A stretch of DNA of 64,000 nucleotides from Rossellomorea vietnamensis (GCF_025398035.1 NZ_CP104558.1:2418001-2482000), one strand, 5' to 3'. Shown: positions 43,906 through 53,121, counted from the stretch's first letter. Numbers and translations are program-made. The notes: generated by a model from the sequence alone, not told the origin.

Positions 43906-43943
43906 TGTACCCGGTACAATCCCATTGAATTGTACCGGGTACA
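43906..43943. repeat. Perfect 15-bp inverted repeat
   Basis: TGTACCCGGTACAAT (43906-43920), CCCATTGA loop, ATTGTACCGGGTACA (43929-43943). Each arm is itself nearly palindromic (GTACC-C-GGTAC). It has no T-run and lies between two terminators, so it is not an ordinary terminator. Confidence 0.85.
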
Positions 43944-43973
43944 CCACTTTGGTACATCACTTTTCAAGATATA

Positions 43974-43997
43974 GAAAAAAGAGACCGCACCGGCCTC
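43974..43997 (-). terminator. Terminator of ywbE
   Basis: On the minus strand GAGGCCG-GTG-CGGTCTC followed by TTTTTT, immediately after the ywbE stop. Confidence 0.85.
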
Positions 43998-44195
43998 TTA
44001 TTTCTCAATAATATTCTTCACCCGGCCAACCTGTCCATCTGCTAATCGGACTTTGATGCCGTGTGGGTGATTGGGGGAATTCGTTAGTATGTCTTTCACG
44101 ATCCCCCGGGTCAGTTTGTCTGTGCGCTGGTCTTTTTTCAGGACGATGTCCACTTCAAGACCCGGTTTTATATTGGAACGCTGTTGTCCGTTCAT
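43998..44195 (-). CDS. ywbE: YwbE family protein (DUF2196)
   Basis: 65-residue protein nearly identical in pattern to B. subtilis YwbE: MNGQQRSNIKPGLEV, VLKKDQRTDKLTRGIVKDIL, HPHGIKVRL. Function unknown; basic and probably nucleic-acid binding. ATG at 44195 follows ATGGAG. Confidence 0.93.
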   Translation of the reverse strand: MNGQQRSNIKPGLEVDIVLKKDQRTDKLTRGIVKDILTNSPNHPHGIKVRLADGQVGRVKNIIEK

Positions 44196-44237
44196 TGTAT
44201 TCTCCATTTCTCAAAAAATTTCTGGATTCGTCCAGGA

Positions 44238-44468
44238 CTAGTCTTCATCCTTCACATCAATATCTTCAGGGATCGGTTCACTTAGATATTCTGCGAGCTG
44301 TCGCTTCATTTTCTCCATTTGCTCGAGATGCTGATTGAATTGATCCCGGTATAGTAAATACTGTTCTCCGTCATGAACTGCCCTTATCTTCCTTTGCTGC
44401 ACGAGGCTTTCGATATACGATTCAGGCAGAGACAAATATTCGGCTGTTTCTTTGATGGTGAGATACAT
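44238..44468 (-). CDS. Small excisionase-like helix-turn-helix protein
   Basis: 76 residues. YLTIKETAEYLSLPESYIESLVQQRKIRAVHDGEQYLL is a MerR/excisionase-type winged HTH; the rest is a coiled coil and an acidic tail (EDIDVKDED). No integrase or phage gene is nearby, so it is probably a host regulator. ATG at 44468 after GTGAGGAAG. Confidence 0.75.
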   Translation of the reverse strand: MYLTIKETAEYLSLPESYIESLVQQRKIRAVHDGEQYLLYRDQFNQHLEQMEKMKRQLAEYLSEPIPEDIDVKDED

Positions 44469-44563
44469 AACGTTCTTCCTCACTTTTCTTAGCTTGTACA
44501 AGTTTGAATAACTATCTTCTATCATACTTTACCTTTCATCTTTTTTCAAAACCTGTCGACATC

Positions 44564-44604
44564 ATTCTTCCATACCAAATGGAGCACATCTGGTATGGAA
44601 GAAT
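44564..44604. repeat. 14-bp hairpin downstream of spermidine synthase-like gene
   Basis: ATTCTTCCATACCA pairs perfectly with TGGTATGGAAGAAT around a 13-nt loop. No T-run follows, so it may be a transcript-end stabiliser or atypical terminator. Confidence 0.6.
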
Positions 44605-44608
44605 CATG

Positions 44609-45586
44609 TTACCAGTCATTTTCCTCGTTAAATATGATGTGGAGCTTCAGGTTTCTTTCTGAATTTACGATTGCCCTTCTCTTATAATGCAGATAATCAG
44701 GATGAAATTGAAATAATCGTTCAATGTCATCGGGCAGCGTTCGGTGGTAGCCATTTCTTCTGGCAAATCGCCTTTTCATCCGTTTTTTAGAAGCCAGTGT
44801 GAATCCCCAGTCCCCAAACGAAGGAATGATCGTGTGGTATTGATCCGTATAAAATCCTGCTCTTTCAAATGTCGATCCAATGCTCCAAAACACTGTCGGC
44901 GCTGCGTCCAACGCATTAGATTGGCAAACGATCACCCCATCATCACTGAGGACATTTCGGAGATCCATAAATAATTCCGCTGTGTATAAGCCCGCCAGCA
45001 GTTCATTTGATGGATCAGGAAAATCGATGATGATCAAATCATACACCTTTCTATTCTTCTTTACGTATTGCTTTGCATCTTTGATATAGGCATTTACCCT
45101 CTTATCATTAAACGCCCGGTTATTTAAATTCATCAGGTCATTATTATGTTGAGCGAGCTCAACCATCTTGGAATCAATATCAACAAGATCCACAGACTTC
45201 ACTTCCGGATATTTAAGGATTTCCCTGAGAGCGAGCCCGTCCCCTCCTCCTAATACCAACACTGACTGAACATTTTCTGTCAGATAAAACGGAATGTGTA
45301 CAAATGCCTCATGATATATCCGTTCATCCACTGAACTGAATTGCAATTGGCCATTTAAATATAGCCGAATATCCTCTGTACATAACAAGTGAATATCCTG
45401 AAACTTACTTTTCCCTTGATAAAGTTCGGTATGATCCCCCGCCAGTATTTCTTTGAGCCCCACTCGATCCCATTCATCTCCGGAAGAACCAGGTTCAGGA
45501 TCATGACCGCCTCCTTGGTTTTTATCCGTATTCTTTAAGGGGTTGAATTGATCTGAAAGCCATGGCTCATCTTTTTTTCTACTCAC
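44609..45586 (-). CDS. Spermidine synthase-like aminopropyltransferase
   Basis: 325 residues with a Rossmann methyltransferase-like core: LVLGGGDGLALREILKY (GGGDG cofactor motif), VDLVDIDSKMVELA and DLIIIDFPDPSNELLAGLYT, where spermidine synthases have DSSDP at the substrate site. N-terminus (about 1-50) is a Gly/Asp-rich extra. GTG at 45586 is spaced after GGGAGGA; the ATG two codons before lies too close. Divergent from speD, which supplies decarboxylated SAM, supporting a polyamine role. Confidence 0.82.
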   Translation of the reverse strand: MSRKKDEPWLSDQFNPLKNTDKNQGGGHDPEPGSSGDEWDRVGLKEILAGDHTELYQGKSKFQDIHLLCTEDIRLYLNGQLQFSSVDERIYHEAFVHIPFYLTENVQSVLVLGGGDGLALREILKYPEVKSVDLVDIDSKMVELAQHNNDLMNLNNRAFNDKRVNAYIKDAKQYVKKNRKVYDLIIIDFPDPSNELLAGLYTAELFMDLRNVLSDDGVIVCQSNALDAAPTVFWSIGSTFERAGFYTDQYHTIIPSFGDWGFTLASKKRMKRRFARRNGYHRTLPDDIERLFQFHPDYLHYKRRAIVNSERNLKLHIIFNEENDW

Positions 45587-45836
45587 CTTCATTCCTCCCT
45601 GCACCTAAGAATTTTTGATATCAAAATAGTGTATTATCCTTCAGCCCTATACGTTCACCTCAACCCAGCCTATTTGACCCGACAGGGGTCCACGCTAAGC
45701 CATTTATCCTGCTGGGAAGATATCATACTAGTGATACGGTGGATTTTCCCGTTAAATGATGGATAGCCGGTCCCATCAAATGAGAGAGGACATAATCTGA
45801 TAGTAGGTAATTACATTTAGGAAAGGAGTTGTGGAA

Positions 45837-46214
45837 GTGGAGTACAGTACATCCGGAACCCATATTATTGCTGACTTTTGGGGAGTGGAGTTCAATCTAT
45901 TAAATGACCCAGTATTGCTGGAGAAACATTTAGTACAGGCTGCAAAGGATATTGGCGCTACTATTCTTTCATGTGAAAGTAAAACCTTTCAACCTTTTGG
46001 AGTGACTGTATTTGTTGTTTTATCCGAAAGCCACCTTTCCATTCACACGTATCCTGAAAAGGGATTTGCAGCCATAGATGGATACACATGTGGAGATACA
46101 ATCGATCCCATGGATGCGGTTCTCTATTTGGTTTCCGTATTGCACCCTAAAAAACAGGAAATGATCAAACTCACCAGAGGAGAAGGAAAATTAAAAGTAA
46201 CGAAGATTCCATAA
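45837..46214 (+). CDS. speD: S-adenosylmethionine decarboxylase proenzyme
   Basis: 125 residues, class 1B SpeD. Self-cleavage occurs at Glu64-Ser65 in SESHLSIHTYPE, leaving pyruvoyl from Ser65; His70 and Cys85 (DGYTCGD) are the conserved processing and catalytic residues. Product is decarboxylated SAM, the aminopropyl donor. Start GTG at 45837 is spaced 8 bases from AAAGGAG; the GTG at 45831 is two bases from it. Confidence 0.93.
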   Translation: MEYSTSGTHIIADFWGVEFNLLNDPVLLEKHLVQAAKDIGATILSCESKTFQPFGVTVFVVLSESHLSIHTYPEKGFAAIDGYTCGDTIDPMDAVLYLVSVLHPKKQEMIKLTRGEGKLKVTKIP

Positions 46215-46232
46215 TGAAGGGATGAAAGAAAC

Positions 46233-47492
46233 GTGCTAAAAACGAAAGCGATTATAACGATTCTTGGTAGTGCAGGAGGTGTGGCAAAATCAGTCCTTTC
46301 CATCCTCAACAAATCTGTTCAGGATCATGAGGACCCCATCCACAACGTAATCCGGGATGCCGTGATTTATTTAATCGATCACAATCAAAAAGAATCCAGC
46401 TATTACTCCGCTCTTTTCCCCCATTTATTCAATCAATTCCGTATAATGAACTTTGACCTTCATAACCTCCCCCTCTTTCAAAAACATTTAAGGGATTCCA
46501 ACACATCGATTGTATTGGATGTTTCTTGGGCCGACACAGTAGAGATGCTTCAATGCTGCAATGAACTGGGAATACAATATATCAATACCGCTTTGGAAAA
46601 TAAAATGGTAGACGATAACGAAGATGAGTTTGAAGGATTTCCCCTCATGGAACGCCTCCGTATCTTTGAAGAGAACAAGTCTGCCTATACGAATATGAAA
46701 GGGATTGTATGCTCTGGAATGAATCCGGGGGTGGTACAGTGGATGGCCATCGAAAGAATGAAGGCCATGAAAGAGCCGCCCCTCGCCTGTTACATTGTGG
46801 AGCATGATACCTCTTTCTTTCAAGATGAAACCGTTGCAAAGGAGAATTGTGTCTACACCACATGGTCCCCTGAATGTTTCCTTGATGAAGCGATTCTAAG
46901 TTTTCCGATGATGATGAAAGAGAAAACACCACTCTTTCTCTATGAAAATGTATATGATTTGGAATTCAAAGTGACCCTTGGTGAAGTGACGTTCAATGGA
47001 TGCCTGATGCCCCATGAAGAAGTGTACACATTATGCAGGAGGTTCAATATGGAAGGGGGCTTTCTATATAAAGTGAATGATCATACCACAACTCTCATCC
47101 GAAATAACCTCGATGATGTGGATAAGATATGGGATTTCCCAATGGAAACTCTTGATCCCGGCAAACACCCTTTAATAGGAAAAGATTTAGTAGGGGTCCT
47201 GCTCGTTTATAACGACCGGGAGCTATATATGTATAATGAGCTGAGCAATCAAGAGATCTATGAAACGTATCAAACGAACGCCACCTATTTTCAAGTGGCC
47301 TGTGGGATTTATGCCGGTTTCGCTTCCCTTCTTCTTGATCCTTTGCCGAACGGAGTGAGATATGTAGATGAACTATTGACCGAAACAGGGAGTCGCTATG
47401 GTGAGTATGTTCAATACTATATGAAAGACTTCGTCGTTGGTAAGAACGATACCACCGATGGATTATTGTTAGATCGAATGAAAAAAATGTAG
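46233..47492 (+). CDS. Homospermidine synthase-like protein (saccharopine dehydrogenase superfamily)
   Basis: 419 residues. N-terminal GSAGGVAKSVLSIL is a NAD(P)-binding site; GMNPGVVQWMAIERM, VEHDTSFF and YTTWSPECFLDEA match the signatures of bacterial homospermidine synthase (ANPGMVS, ERDTQ, NTWSVDGF). It lies 18 bases after speD with GTG start after AAGGGATG. Homospermidine synthase condenses putrescine units with NAD; activity here is inferred from motifs and context. Confidence 0.75.
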   Translation: MLKTKAIITILGSAGGVAKSVLSILNKSVQDHEDPIHNVIRDAVIYLIDHNQKESSYYSALFPHLFNQFRIMNFDLHNLPLFQKHLRDSNTSIVLDVSWADTVEMLQCCNELGIQYINTALENKMVDDNEDEFEGFPLMERLRIFEENKSAYTNMKGIVCSGMNPGVVQWMAIERMKAMKEPPLACYIVEHDTSFFQDETVAKENCVYTTWSPECFLDEAILSFPMMMKEKTPLFLYENVYDLEFKVTLGEVTFNGCLMPHEEVYTLCRRFNMEGGFLYKVNDHTTTLIRNNLDDVDKIWDFPMETLDPGKHPLIGKDLVGVLLVYNDRELYMYNELSNQEIYETYQTNATYFQVACGIYAGFASLLLDPLPNGVRYVDELLTETGSRYGEYVQYYMKDFVVGKNDTTDGLLLDRMKKM

Positions 47493-47516
47493 AGGCCGAT
47501 GACCTCTACATTTTTC
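47483..47516. terminator. Bidirectional terminator
   Basis: AAATGTAGAGG-CCGATGA-CCTCTACATTT with A and T runs, overlapping the ends of both convergent genes. Confidence 0.88.
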
Positions 47517-48891
47517 ATTCTACTAACTCGATCTTCGCAACGGCTTCACAGTGCATCGTCTGTGGAAACATATCGACCGGCTGCACCTCCGCTGTTTTAT
47601 ACCCGCCGTCTTCCAATATTCTAAGGTCACGGGCAAGGGTTGCCGGGTTGCAGGATACATAGACCACCCGCTTGGGCTTCATGGCAAGGATTGTGTTCAG
47701 AAGTGCTTCATCACAGCCCTTTCGCGGTGGATCCACGACAAGGACGTCCGCTTTGATCCCTTCTTTATACCAATCGGGGATGACGACTTCTGCAGGTCCC
47801 GCTTTGAATTCCACATTCGCCATACCATTTAACTCGGCATTTTGCTTCGCATCTTCTATCGCCTGTGGAACGATTTCCACCCCGTATACCTTCTTCGCTT
47901 TTTGAGCGAGGAATAAGGAGATTGTACCGATTCCGCAATACGCATCGATGACCGTTTCTTCTCCCTGCAAATCGGCATACTCCAACGCTTTATCATAAAG
48001 CACCTTCGTCTGCTCCGGGTTCACCTGATAAAAGGACCTTGCTGAGATTGCGAACTTCACATCACCGATATAATCGTGGATCACTTCTTCCCCCCATAAG
48101 ACGCGGGTTGTATCGCCCATGATCACATTTGTTCGTTTAGAGTTCACGTTATGAACGACCGATTTTAAGCCTTCAATATTTTCGATAAGTGCATCCACTA
48201 TCGCCTTCTTGTGTGGAAGCTCAGGCGTCCGCGTGACCAATACCACCATTACCTCACCCGTCGTATACGCCGTCCGGGTCATAATATGGCGGAGAGTCCC
48301 TTTATGATTCTTCTCATCGTAGGGACGGACCTCCAATTTTTCACATACTTCCTTCACATGCTGGATCACTTCATCATTTTTTTCATATTGAATGATACAT
48401 TTGTCCATATCGATGATTTCATGACTTCGTTTTTGATAGAATCCTGCTACAAACCGTCCGTCCTTTTCCCCTACAGGAACCTGGGCTTTATTGCGGTAGC
48501 GCCATGGCTCTTCCATTCCAAGGACCGGGTGCACGTGTAGGTCATGAAGCTTACCGATACGCTGCATGACGGCCTTTACGTTCTTCTCTTTCGCTTCCAG
48601 CTGACCTTCATACGTCATGTGCTGGATCTGGCAGCCTCCGCATTCCCTGTAGATCGGACAAGGAGGCTCCTGACGAAACGGACTATCTTTCGTGCGTTCT
48701 GACAGTCGGCCGAACCCGTATCCTTTACTCGTTTTCACGACTTTGACCCGGCCTTCTTCCCCGGGCAGGGCATTGGGGACAAATAATGGGTATCCGTCGA
48801 CCTTTGTTACTCCATTGCCGTCATGGGTCAAATCCTCGAATACGGCTTCATCTATATAATCATTTTTTTGAACGGGTGCTTTTTTACTCAC
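47515..48891 (-). CDS. rlmCD: 23S rRNA (uracil-5-)-methyltransferase, RlmCD type
   Basis: 458 residues. TRAM domain (about 10-65), iron-sulfur cysteines [10 protein letters not shown] (about 78-87) plus DKC (about 165), SAM motif [22 protein letters not shown] and the nucleophile [12 protein letters not shown]. In B. subtilis YefA is RlmCD, modifying U747 and U1939. GTG start after AAAGGAAG. An in-frame AGGGACGGACC occurs inside. Confidence 0.93.
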   Translation of the reverse strand: MSKKAPVQKNDYIDEAVFEDLTHDGNGVTKVDGYPLFVPNALPGEEGRVKVVKTSKGYGFGRLSERTKDSPFRQEPPCPIYRECGGCQIQHMTYEGQLEAKEKNVKAVMQRIGKLHDLHVHPVLGMEEPWRYRNKAQVPVGEKDGRFVAGFYQKRSHEIIDMDKCIIQYEKNDEVIQHVKEVCEKLEVRPYDEKNHKGTLRHIMTRTAYTTGEVMVVLVTRTPELPHKKAIVDALIENIEGLKSVVHNVNSKRTNVIMGDTTRVLWGEEVIHDYIGDVKFAISARSFYQVNPEQTKVLYDKALEYADLQGEETVIDAYCGIGTISLFLAQKAKKVYGVEIVPQAIEDAKQNAELNGMANVEFKAGPAEVVIPDWYKEGIKADVLVVDPPRKGCDEALLNTILAMKPKRVVYVSCNPATLARDLRILEDGGYKTAEVQPVDMFPQTMHCEAVAKIELVE

Positions 48892-48970
48892 GTGTATCTT
48901 CCTTTACGAATTCCTTTTTAAGACTCTACTGATTGTACCATAAATGGATAGGGAGAATGAAATGGATGGA

Positions 48971-48982
48971 GGTCCGTCCCTC
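48971..48982. repeat. Single arm of the AGGGACGGACCT repeat
   Basis: AGGTCCGTCCCT next to a separate terminator (48992-49019), upstream of rlmCD. No partner arm nearby. Confidence 0.7.
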
Positions 48983-48991
48983 TCTATGAAA

Positions 48992-49021
48992 AAAAGCATC
49001 GACGGGCCGATGCTTTTTGTG
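48992..49021. terminator. Terminator
   Basis: AAAAAGCATCG-ACGGGC-CGATGCTTTTT, after the heme-gene pair on the minus strand. Confidence 0.88.
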
Positions 49022-49022
49022 T

Positions 49023-49394
49023 TCAGGAGGAGGCGGGTTCTTCCCTGTCTGCGGCCTGGATGGATTCGATTGCCTGTTTCAGATAAAGCTCGAAGGCTTC
49101 ACCCTTTTCAACACGGGTCTCTTCGAGGGATTCCATGATGCACTTGAAATTATCGATAAGATGATCGGATTTCATGCCCCTGCTCACAAGCACGCTGTTC
49201 AGCCAGAGGGCATAATCGGAAAACACCTTCGATTCACCTACATCGGCAGCAGACTCCAGGTAATTGAAGTGATGGATATTATCTTCATAGCATTTCTTCC
49301 GGCCGGCTTCTCCAAACTTTTCATCCAATTCCGGGTATCGATCGTATAGTTTCACAACGGCTTCATCTATAACATGTTTATATTTATTTTCCAT
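49023..49394 (-). CDS. Helical protein of unknown function next to a heme monooxygenase
   Basis: 123 residues, all helical by composition. DNIHHFNYLESAADVGESKVFSDYALWLNSVLVSRGMKSDHLIDNFKCIMESLE resembles helical domains found beside cobalamin-binding or sensor modules. Overlaps HmoA-like gene by one base, so it is co-expressed. Function unknown; not a recognised family to me. Confidence 0.6.
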   Translation of the reverse strand: MENKYKHVIDEAVVKLYDRYPELDEKFGEAGRKKCYEDNIHHFNYLESAADVGESKVFSDYALWLNSVLVSRGMKSDHLIDNFKCIMESLEETRVEKGEAFELYLKQAIESIQAADREEPASS

Positions 49395-49699
49395 CAGTAC
49401 GCCACCACTTTATACCGGTCAATGGACGGGATGATGGATGCCAATTCCTGATCCGGGTATTTCTTTTCCAGATCATGAATCCGCTTATAGTCTTCACTTT
49501 GTACCCATTTCATGAAATCTTCTTTCGTATCCCACTCCATATGGACGGTGATCTCTCCCGGCTTTTTCTCATTTTGCAGCAGGAGGAACCGTTGGAATCC
49601 GTCTGCATTGTCTACCAGACCTGAACGGGTATGATAGATTGATATGACTTCCTCTGCCTTCTCATCAGGCACTACAAATGTTGAATGTACGATATACAT
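49394..49699 (-). CDS. HmoA/IsdG-type heme-degrading monooxygenase (ABM fold)
   Basis: 101 residues with an antibiotic-biosynthesis-monooxygenase fold: MYIVHSTFVVPDEKAEEV, FQRFLLLQNEKKPGEITVHMEWDTKEDFMKWVQSEDYKRIH. Matches HmoA of Bacillus (heme oxygenation to release iron). ATG after AGAAGGAGAAT. Start codon of its partner overlaps its end. Confidence 0.82.
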   Translation of the reverse strand: MYIVHSTFVVPDEKAEEVISIYHTRSGLVDNADGFQRFLLLQNEKKPGEITVHMEWDTKEDFMKWVQSEDYKRIHDLEKKYPDQELASIIPSIDRYKVVAY

Positions 49700-49848
49700 G
49701 ATATTCTCCTTCTCAGCGGCACATGATCAGACACGCTTTTTATTCACTGTAACACAGTCAGGGAGTGCCGGGGTATACAAAATTTAACAGGCTGCAAAAG
49801 AAAGAGACACAATGTACATTTTCTTGTTAGGATGTAAAAACTTACCGC

Positions 49849-49873
49849 GTTTTATCCGATCTACAAAGGGTAC
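49849..49873 (+). promoter_or_regulatory. Possible sigma-B promoter
   Basis: GTTTTA, 13 bp, GGGTAC, 43 bases upstream of the small membrane protein at 49916. Close to the sigma-B consensus GTTTAA-N12/15-GGGTAT. Confidence 0.55.
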
Positions 49874-49915
49874 AATGGTATGTGCAACAATTCTAGAAAG
49901 AGAAGGTAGATAAAT

Positions 49916-50266
49916 ATGAACCCAGACTTCTTAGTAAACCTTATCCTTGTAGGGAATGTTTTTCTTGGAGTGTTATTCGCTCTCAAGTCAAGAAGGTGGT
50001 GGCTACCCTATATACTGATCGGACTCACCTTTTTAACCTTGACCTTTGGATTCGGGATATCCCTTTTGTTGAATAAAGAATCGATCCTTGCCTATTTATT
50101 TGTGTTTGTCGTCGGGCAACTGATATGGGTCTTTGCCTTTGTGATTGTCGCCCATCTATTGTCCTGGATCGTCCGGAAGGTTCCTTTCCGCCATAAACAA
50201 CAGATCGGATGGGGCTTTTTAATCGGATTTCCATTGACGTTTTCCATTTTTTTGTTCGTTAACTAA
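49916..50266 (+). CDS. Small membrane protein of unknown function
   Basis: 116 residues with three or four hydrophobic helices; no recognised motif. ATG at 49916 after AGAAGGTAG. The sigma-B-like promoter upstream suggests a stress-induced protein; that is an inference. Confidence 0.65.
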   Translation: MNPDFLVNLILVGNVFLGVLFALKSRRWWLPYILIGLTFLTLTFGFGISLLLNKESILAYLFVFVVGQLIWVFAFVIVAHLLSWIVRKVPFRHKQQIGWGFLIGFPLTFSIFLFVN

Positions 50267-50276
50267 ATTATGTTCA

Positions 50277-50318
50277 TAAAAAAAAGGAATGCCGTAACCC
50301 CAACGGCATTCCTTTTTA
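50277..50318. terminator. Bidirectional terminator
   Basis: AAGGAATGCCGT-AACCCCA-ACGGCATTCCTT with T-run on both strands, between convergent genes. Confidence 0.92.
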
Positions 50319-51233
50319 TCATTCTGCTTTATCTTCCGGCCGGATCTTATCAAGTGGGACGAAGACTTGCAGGTGACGATACAGGTTTTCGAATTCGGCA
50401 GGCAGGACCCCTCCAAGCTCGCCATCCACATTCAGCTGCACCTTTTCTTTCGCCTTGATTTTGATTCGATTGGCTTGTGTGTAAATGACGTTCGGATCAT
50501 TCACATGCTCTCCACGTACTGCCAGGGAAGCAATGCGGATAAATTCTGCCAGATTCGTTTTCTTCAGAATCAGGAGTGAAAATAAACCGTCATTGATTGA
50601 AGCATCGGGAGCCAATTTCTCGAAGCCGCCGACCGAATTGGTCAATCCGATGAGGAAAAGCATCGCTTGTCCTTCAAACAGCTTACCATCATATTCGATC
50701 GATACATCCGTCGGTTTAATGGAAGGAAGCATTTCAATGCCCTTCAGATAATAAGCAAGCTGCCCCATCATGGTTTTAAGCTTACTCGGTACTTCATAGG
50801 TCAATTCCGTGATTCTTCCCCCACCGGCGATATTGATGAAATAGCGCTCATTCATGCGTCCAATATCGACTGGGATCGTTTCACCCTTCGTAATCACATC
50901 AATGGCCGAGCTGATATCCTTTGGAATGTGCAGGGCACGGGCGAAGTCATTCGTTGTCCCCATCGGAACAATCCCCAGCTTCGGCCGGTAGTCCTGTTCA
51001 GCTAATCCATTCACGACTTCATTTAACGTACCGTCCCCACCTGCAGCGACGACGATATCATATTTGCGTTCAACAGCGATCCGTGCCGCTTCGGTTGCAT
51101 CCCCTTCACAAATGGTGGCGTGTACAGATGTTTCATATCCTGCCTGCTCCAATTTGATTAATACTTCAGCGAGGTGTTTTTTAAAAAGCTCCCGCCCCGA
51201 AGTCGGATTGTATATTATTCTTGCTCGTTTCAT
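50319..51233 (-). CDS. dgkB: Diacylglycerol kinase DgkB
   Basis: 304 residues. RARIIYNPTSGRELFKKHL, the GGDGTLNEVVNG catalytic loop, PMGTTNDFARAL and INIAGGGRITELTYEVPSKLKT are near identical to B. subtilis DgkB (YerQ). It phosphorylates diacylglycerol to phosphatidate for phospholipid recycling after lipoteichoic-acid synthesis. ATG at 51233 matches the DgkB start. Nearby rlmCD and gatCAB reproduce the B. subtilis yerLMN-yerQ-yefA neighbourhood with insertions. Confidence 0.95.
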   Translation of the reverse strand: MKRARIIYNPTSGRELFKKHLAEVLIKLEQAGYETSVHATICEGDATEAARIAVERKYDIVVAAGGDGTLNEVVNGLAEQDYRPKLGIVPMGTTNDFARALHIPKDISSAIDVITKGETIPVDIGRMNERYFINIAGGGRITELTYEVPSKLKTMMGQLAYYLKGIEMLPSIKPTDVSIEYDGKLFEGQAMLFLIGLTNSVGGFEKLAPDASINDGLFSLLILKKTNLAEFIRIASLAVRGEHVNDPNVIYTQANRIKIKAKEKVQLNVDGELGGVLPAEFENLYRHLQVFVPLDKIRPEDKAE

Positions 51234-51495
51234 ACCCATCATCCTAATCTGTATTGATTAAAAAAACTCGTCCATGTATATACCATCTTTTAACATCATA
51301 TACCAATTTAATTTATTCATGCAAAATATGTTCAAAAGGCAGGATTTTTCAAATCGTCCACCGGTCAATATCATAACTCTTTTCACAGGAAAAATCTAAT
51401 GAAATATGAAATTTCCCACGCCTGATGGGAGCCGGATCCATGATTGTCAGAAAGAATTCATAAATGGGGAGTTATACTGGGAGGGAAGCAAAAAA

Positions 51496-51536
51496 ATAAC
51501 CGTACAGAATATCACCCTGATATTCTGTACGGTTAT
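51496..51536 (-). terminator. Terminator of NAT gene
   Basis: Perfect 19-bp stem starting ATAACCGTACAGAATATC around CCC, followed on the minus strand by TTTTTTT. It overlaps the NAT stop codon. Confidence 0.92.
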
Positions 51537-52339
51537 GGGAATAGATGTATGTTCCGTTTTTGCAAAAAATGGATGGATTCGTCAAGGGACTTCATATCAA
51601 AATGATAGACTTCACCGATGATGTCTTTCCACTTATCCAGATCCTTCATTTGATACTCCCGGATATTCCGGTAGGTCATGACCTTCAACGTCCGATTACG
51701 GAGAAAATAACACTGGTTCCCCTGGAAGCGGACGGCGGTGATTCTTCTCATGGTGATGTTGTCATCGGAATCCAGATAGGAAGCCTGTATGTCCCTCTCC
51801 AGGTCTTCTTCTTCTAGCGGTATCCACTCTATGGTCTTTTTTACAAACGTCTTCCCGTTCGAACGGCGATCGACTTCGAACTCACGGATGTCCTTCTGGG
51901 TAAAGATGATTTCCTCTCCAAATCCGTGAAGCAGATGTTTCTGTCTCGCCTCGAGCTCCACAGGCTTCATGATGGGAGAACCATAACCGACATCGACATA
52001 CAGCTTACGGTTATCAATCGAAATCATCAGTCCCAGGTGTCCCGGGTTCACTCTGACAAATTGACAATGGAAGCCTAGTTTTTTTAGCAACCTTCCAAAA
52101 TTAATATTCAGCGTAAAGCACGTTCCTCCCCACCCTTTCAAATGGAGATTTTCCGCAAATGTCTCCAACGAGGGGACAAAGGAGCCACCCTCTGAGAAAT
52201 AATAAAATTTACTGAATGTCTCATAGGGAATCCGTATCAGATGCTGTTGGATCAACCGCTGTAAGTAGTTCAACGTAGGGGGCTCGATATCCATATTTAA
52301 ATAGTTCACATATTTTTTTACTGCTTCCAATCCGATCAC
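51533..52339 (-). CDS. Arylamine N-acetyltransferase
   Basis: 268 residues. Catalytic triad: Cys74 in GWGGTCFTLN (canonical RGGFCFELN), His101 in NPGHLGL, Asp116 in YVDVGYG. Transfers acetyl from CoA to arylamines or hydrazines. GTG start, 5 bases after the methyltransferase stop, without a strong ribosome site of its own; coupled translation is likely. Confidence 0.87.
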   Translation of the reverse strand: MIGLEAVKKYVNYLNMDIEPPTLNYLQRLIQQHLIRIPYETFSKFYYFSEGGSFVPSLETFAENLHLKGWGGTCFTLNINFGRLLKKLGFHCQFVRVNPGHLGLMISIDNRKLYVDVGYGSPIMKPVELEARQKHLLHGFGEEIIFTQKDIREFEVDRRSNGKTFVKKTIEWIPLEEEDLERDIQASYLDSDDNITMRRITAVRFQGNQCYFLRNRTLKVMTYRNIREYQMKDLDKWKDIIGEVYHFDMKSLDESIHFLQKRNIHLFP

Positions 52340-52344
52340 TCTTT

Positions 52345-53121
52345 CTACTTTTTCATCAGGCAGACTGTAAACTGGTGCTGAAGAGTAAACTCATGGAGGG
52401 AATCGTGACGTCTGGATAAGAAGGTATGTAATGACTGCAGTAATCCTTCTATCTCCGTATCCTCTAAATGAGAGAGCAAGGAAAGGGATCCTACGCGCTC
52501 GCACCAGGACTGTATGGTGAAATCGACCATATAGTAAAATGTATAAAAATCTTTGATCGTAAAGTCGGCTTGCTGCCATTCTAACAACCATTCCACGGGA
52601 AATCCATTTACTTGATTGCCCGGATCAGCTTTTCCTTCCGGGGTTTCACCAATATATTCATGTAAAAACGTCATCGTATCCTTTACGACTTCCTGATTTG
52701 GAAGGAAGCTTGAATCGCTTACAATGAACGTTCCTTTCTCCTTCAAAATCCGCTTCATTTCATGTATCGCTTTCGGGCGATCGAATAAATGCCAGCTTCT
52801 ATGACTCATCGTGATATCGTAGTAGTGATCTGGCAGATTCGTTGATTCTGCAGTGCCGGTCAGATAAGGGATCTCGAGGTATTGCCTGCTTTCCAATGCC
52901 TTGGCCGTTTTCCTCAGGTCAATAGAAGGTTCGACTCCGATCACTTCGGCTCCACGCTTATGAAGCTTTCGTGTCAGGGCTCCGGTACCTGCACCAATTT
53001 CAGCCACTTTCCTTCCTTCCCACACGATTCCTCTTACCTTCAACGTATCAAAAAATTGATGCGGAATATCATCACAAGACGCAGCGTAACGGGAGGTCAC
53101 ATTACCAAAATTCACTTCCAT
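52345..53121 (-). CDS. Class I SAM-dependent methyltransferase
   Basis: 258 residues. VAEIGAGTGALTRKL (SAM motif I), VIGVEPSIDLRKTA, and MSHRSWHLFDRPKAIHEMKRILKEKGTF (motif III/IV region) mark a class I methyltransferase; substrate unknown. Operon with NAT gene downstream. Confidence 0.88.
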   Translation of the reverse strand: MEVNFGNVTSRYAASCDDIPHQFFDTLKVRGIVWEGRKVAEIGAGTGALTRKLHKRGAEVIGVEPSIDLRKTAKALESRQYLEIPYLTGTAESTNLPDHYYDITMSHRSWHLFDRPKAIHEMKRILKEKGTFIVSDSSFLPNQEVVKDTMTFLHEYIGETPEGKADPGNQVNGFPVEWLLEWQQADFTIKDFYTFYYMVDFTIQSWCERVGSLSLLSHLEDTEIEGLLQSLHTFLSRRHDSLHEFTLQHQFTVCLMKK

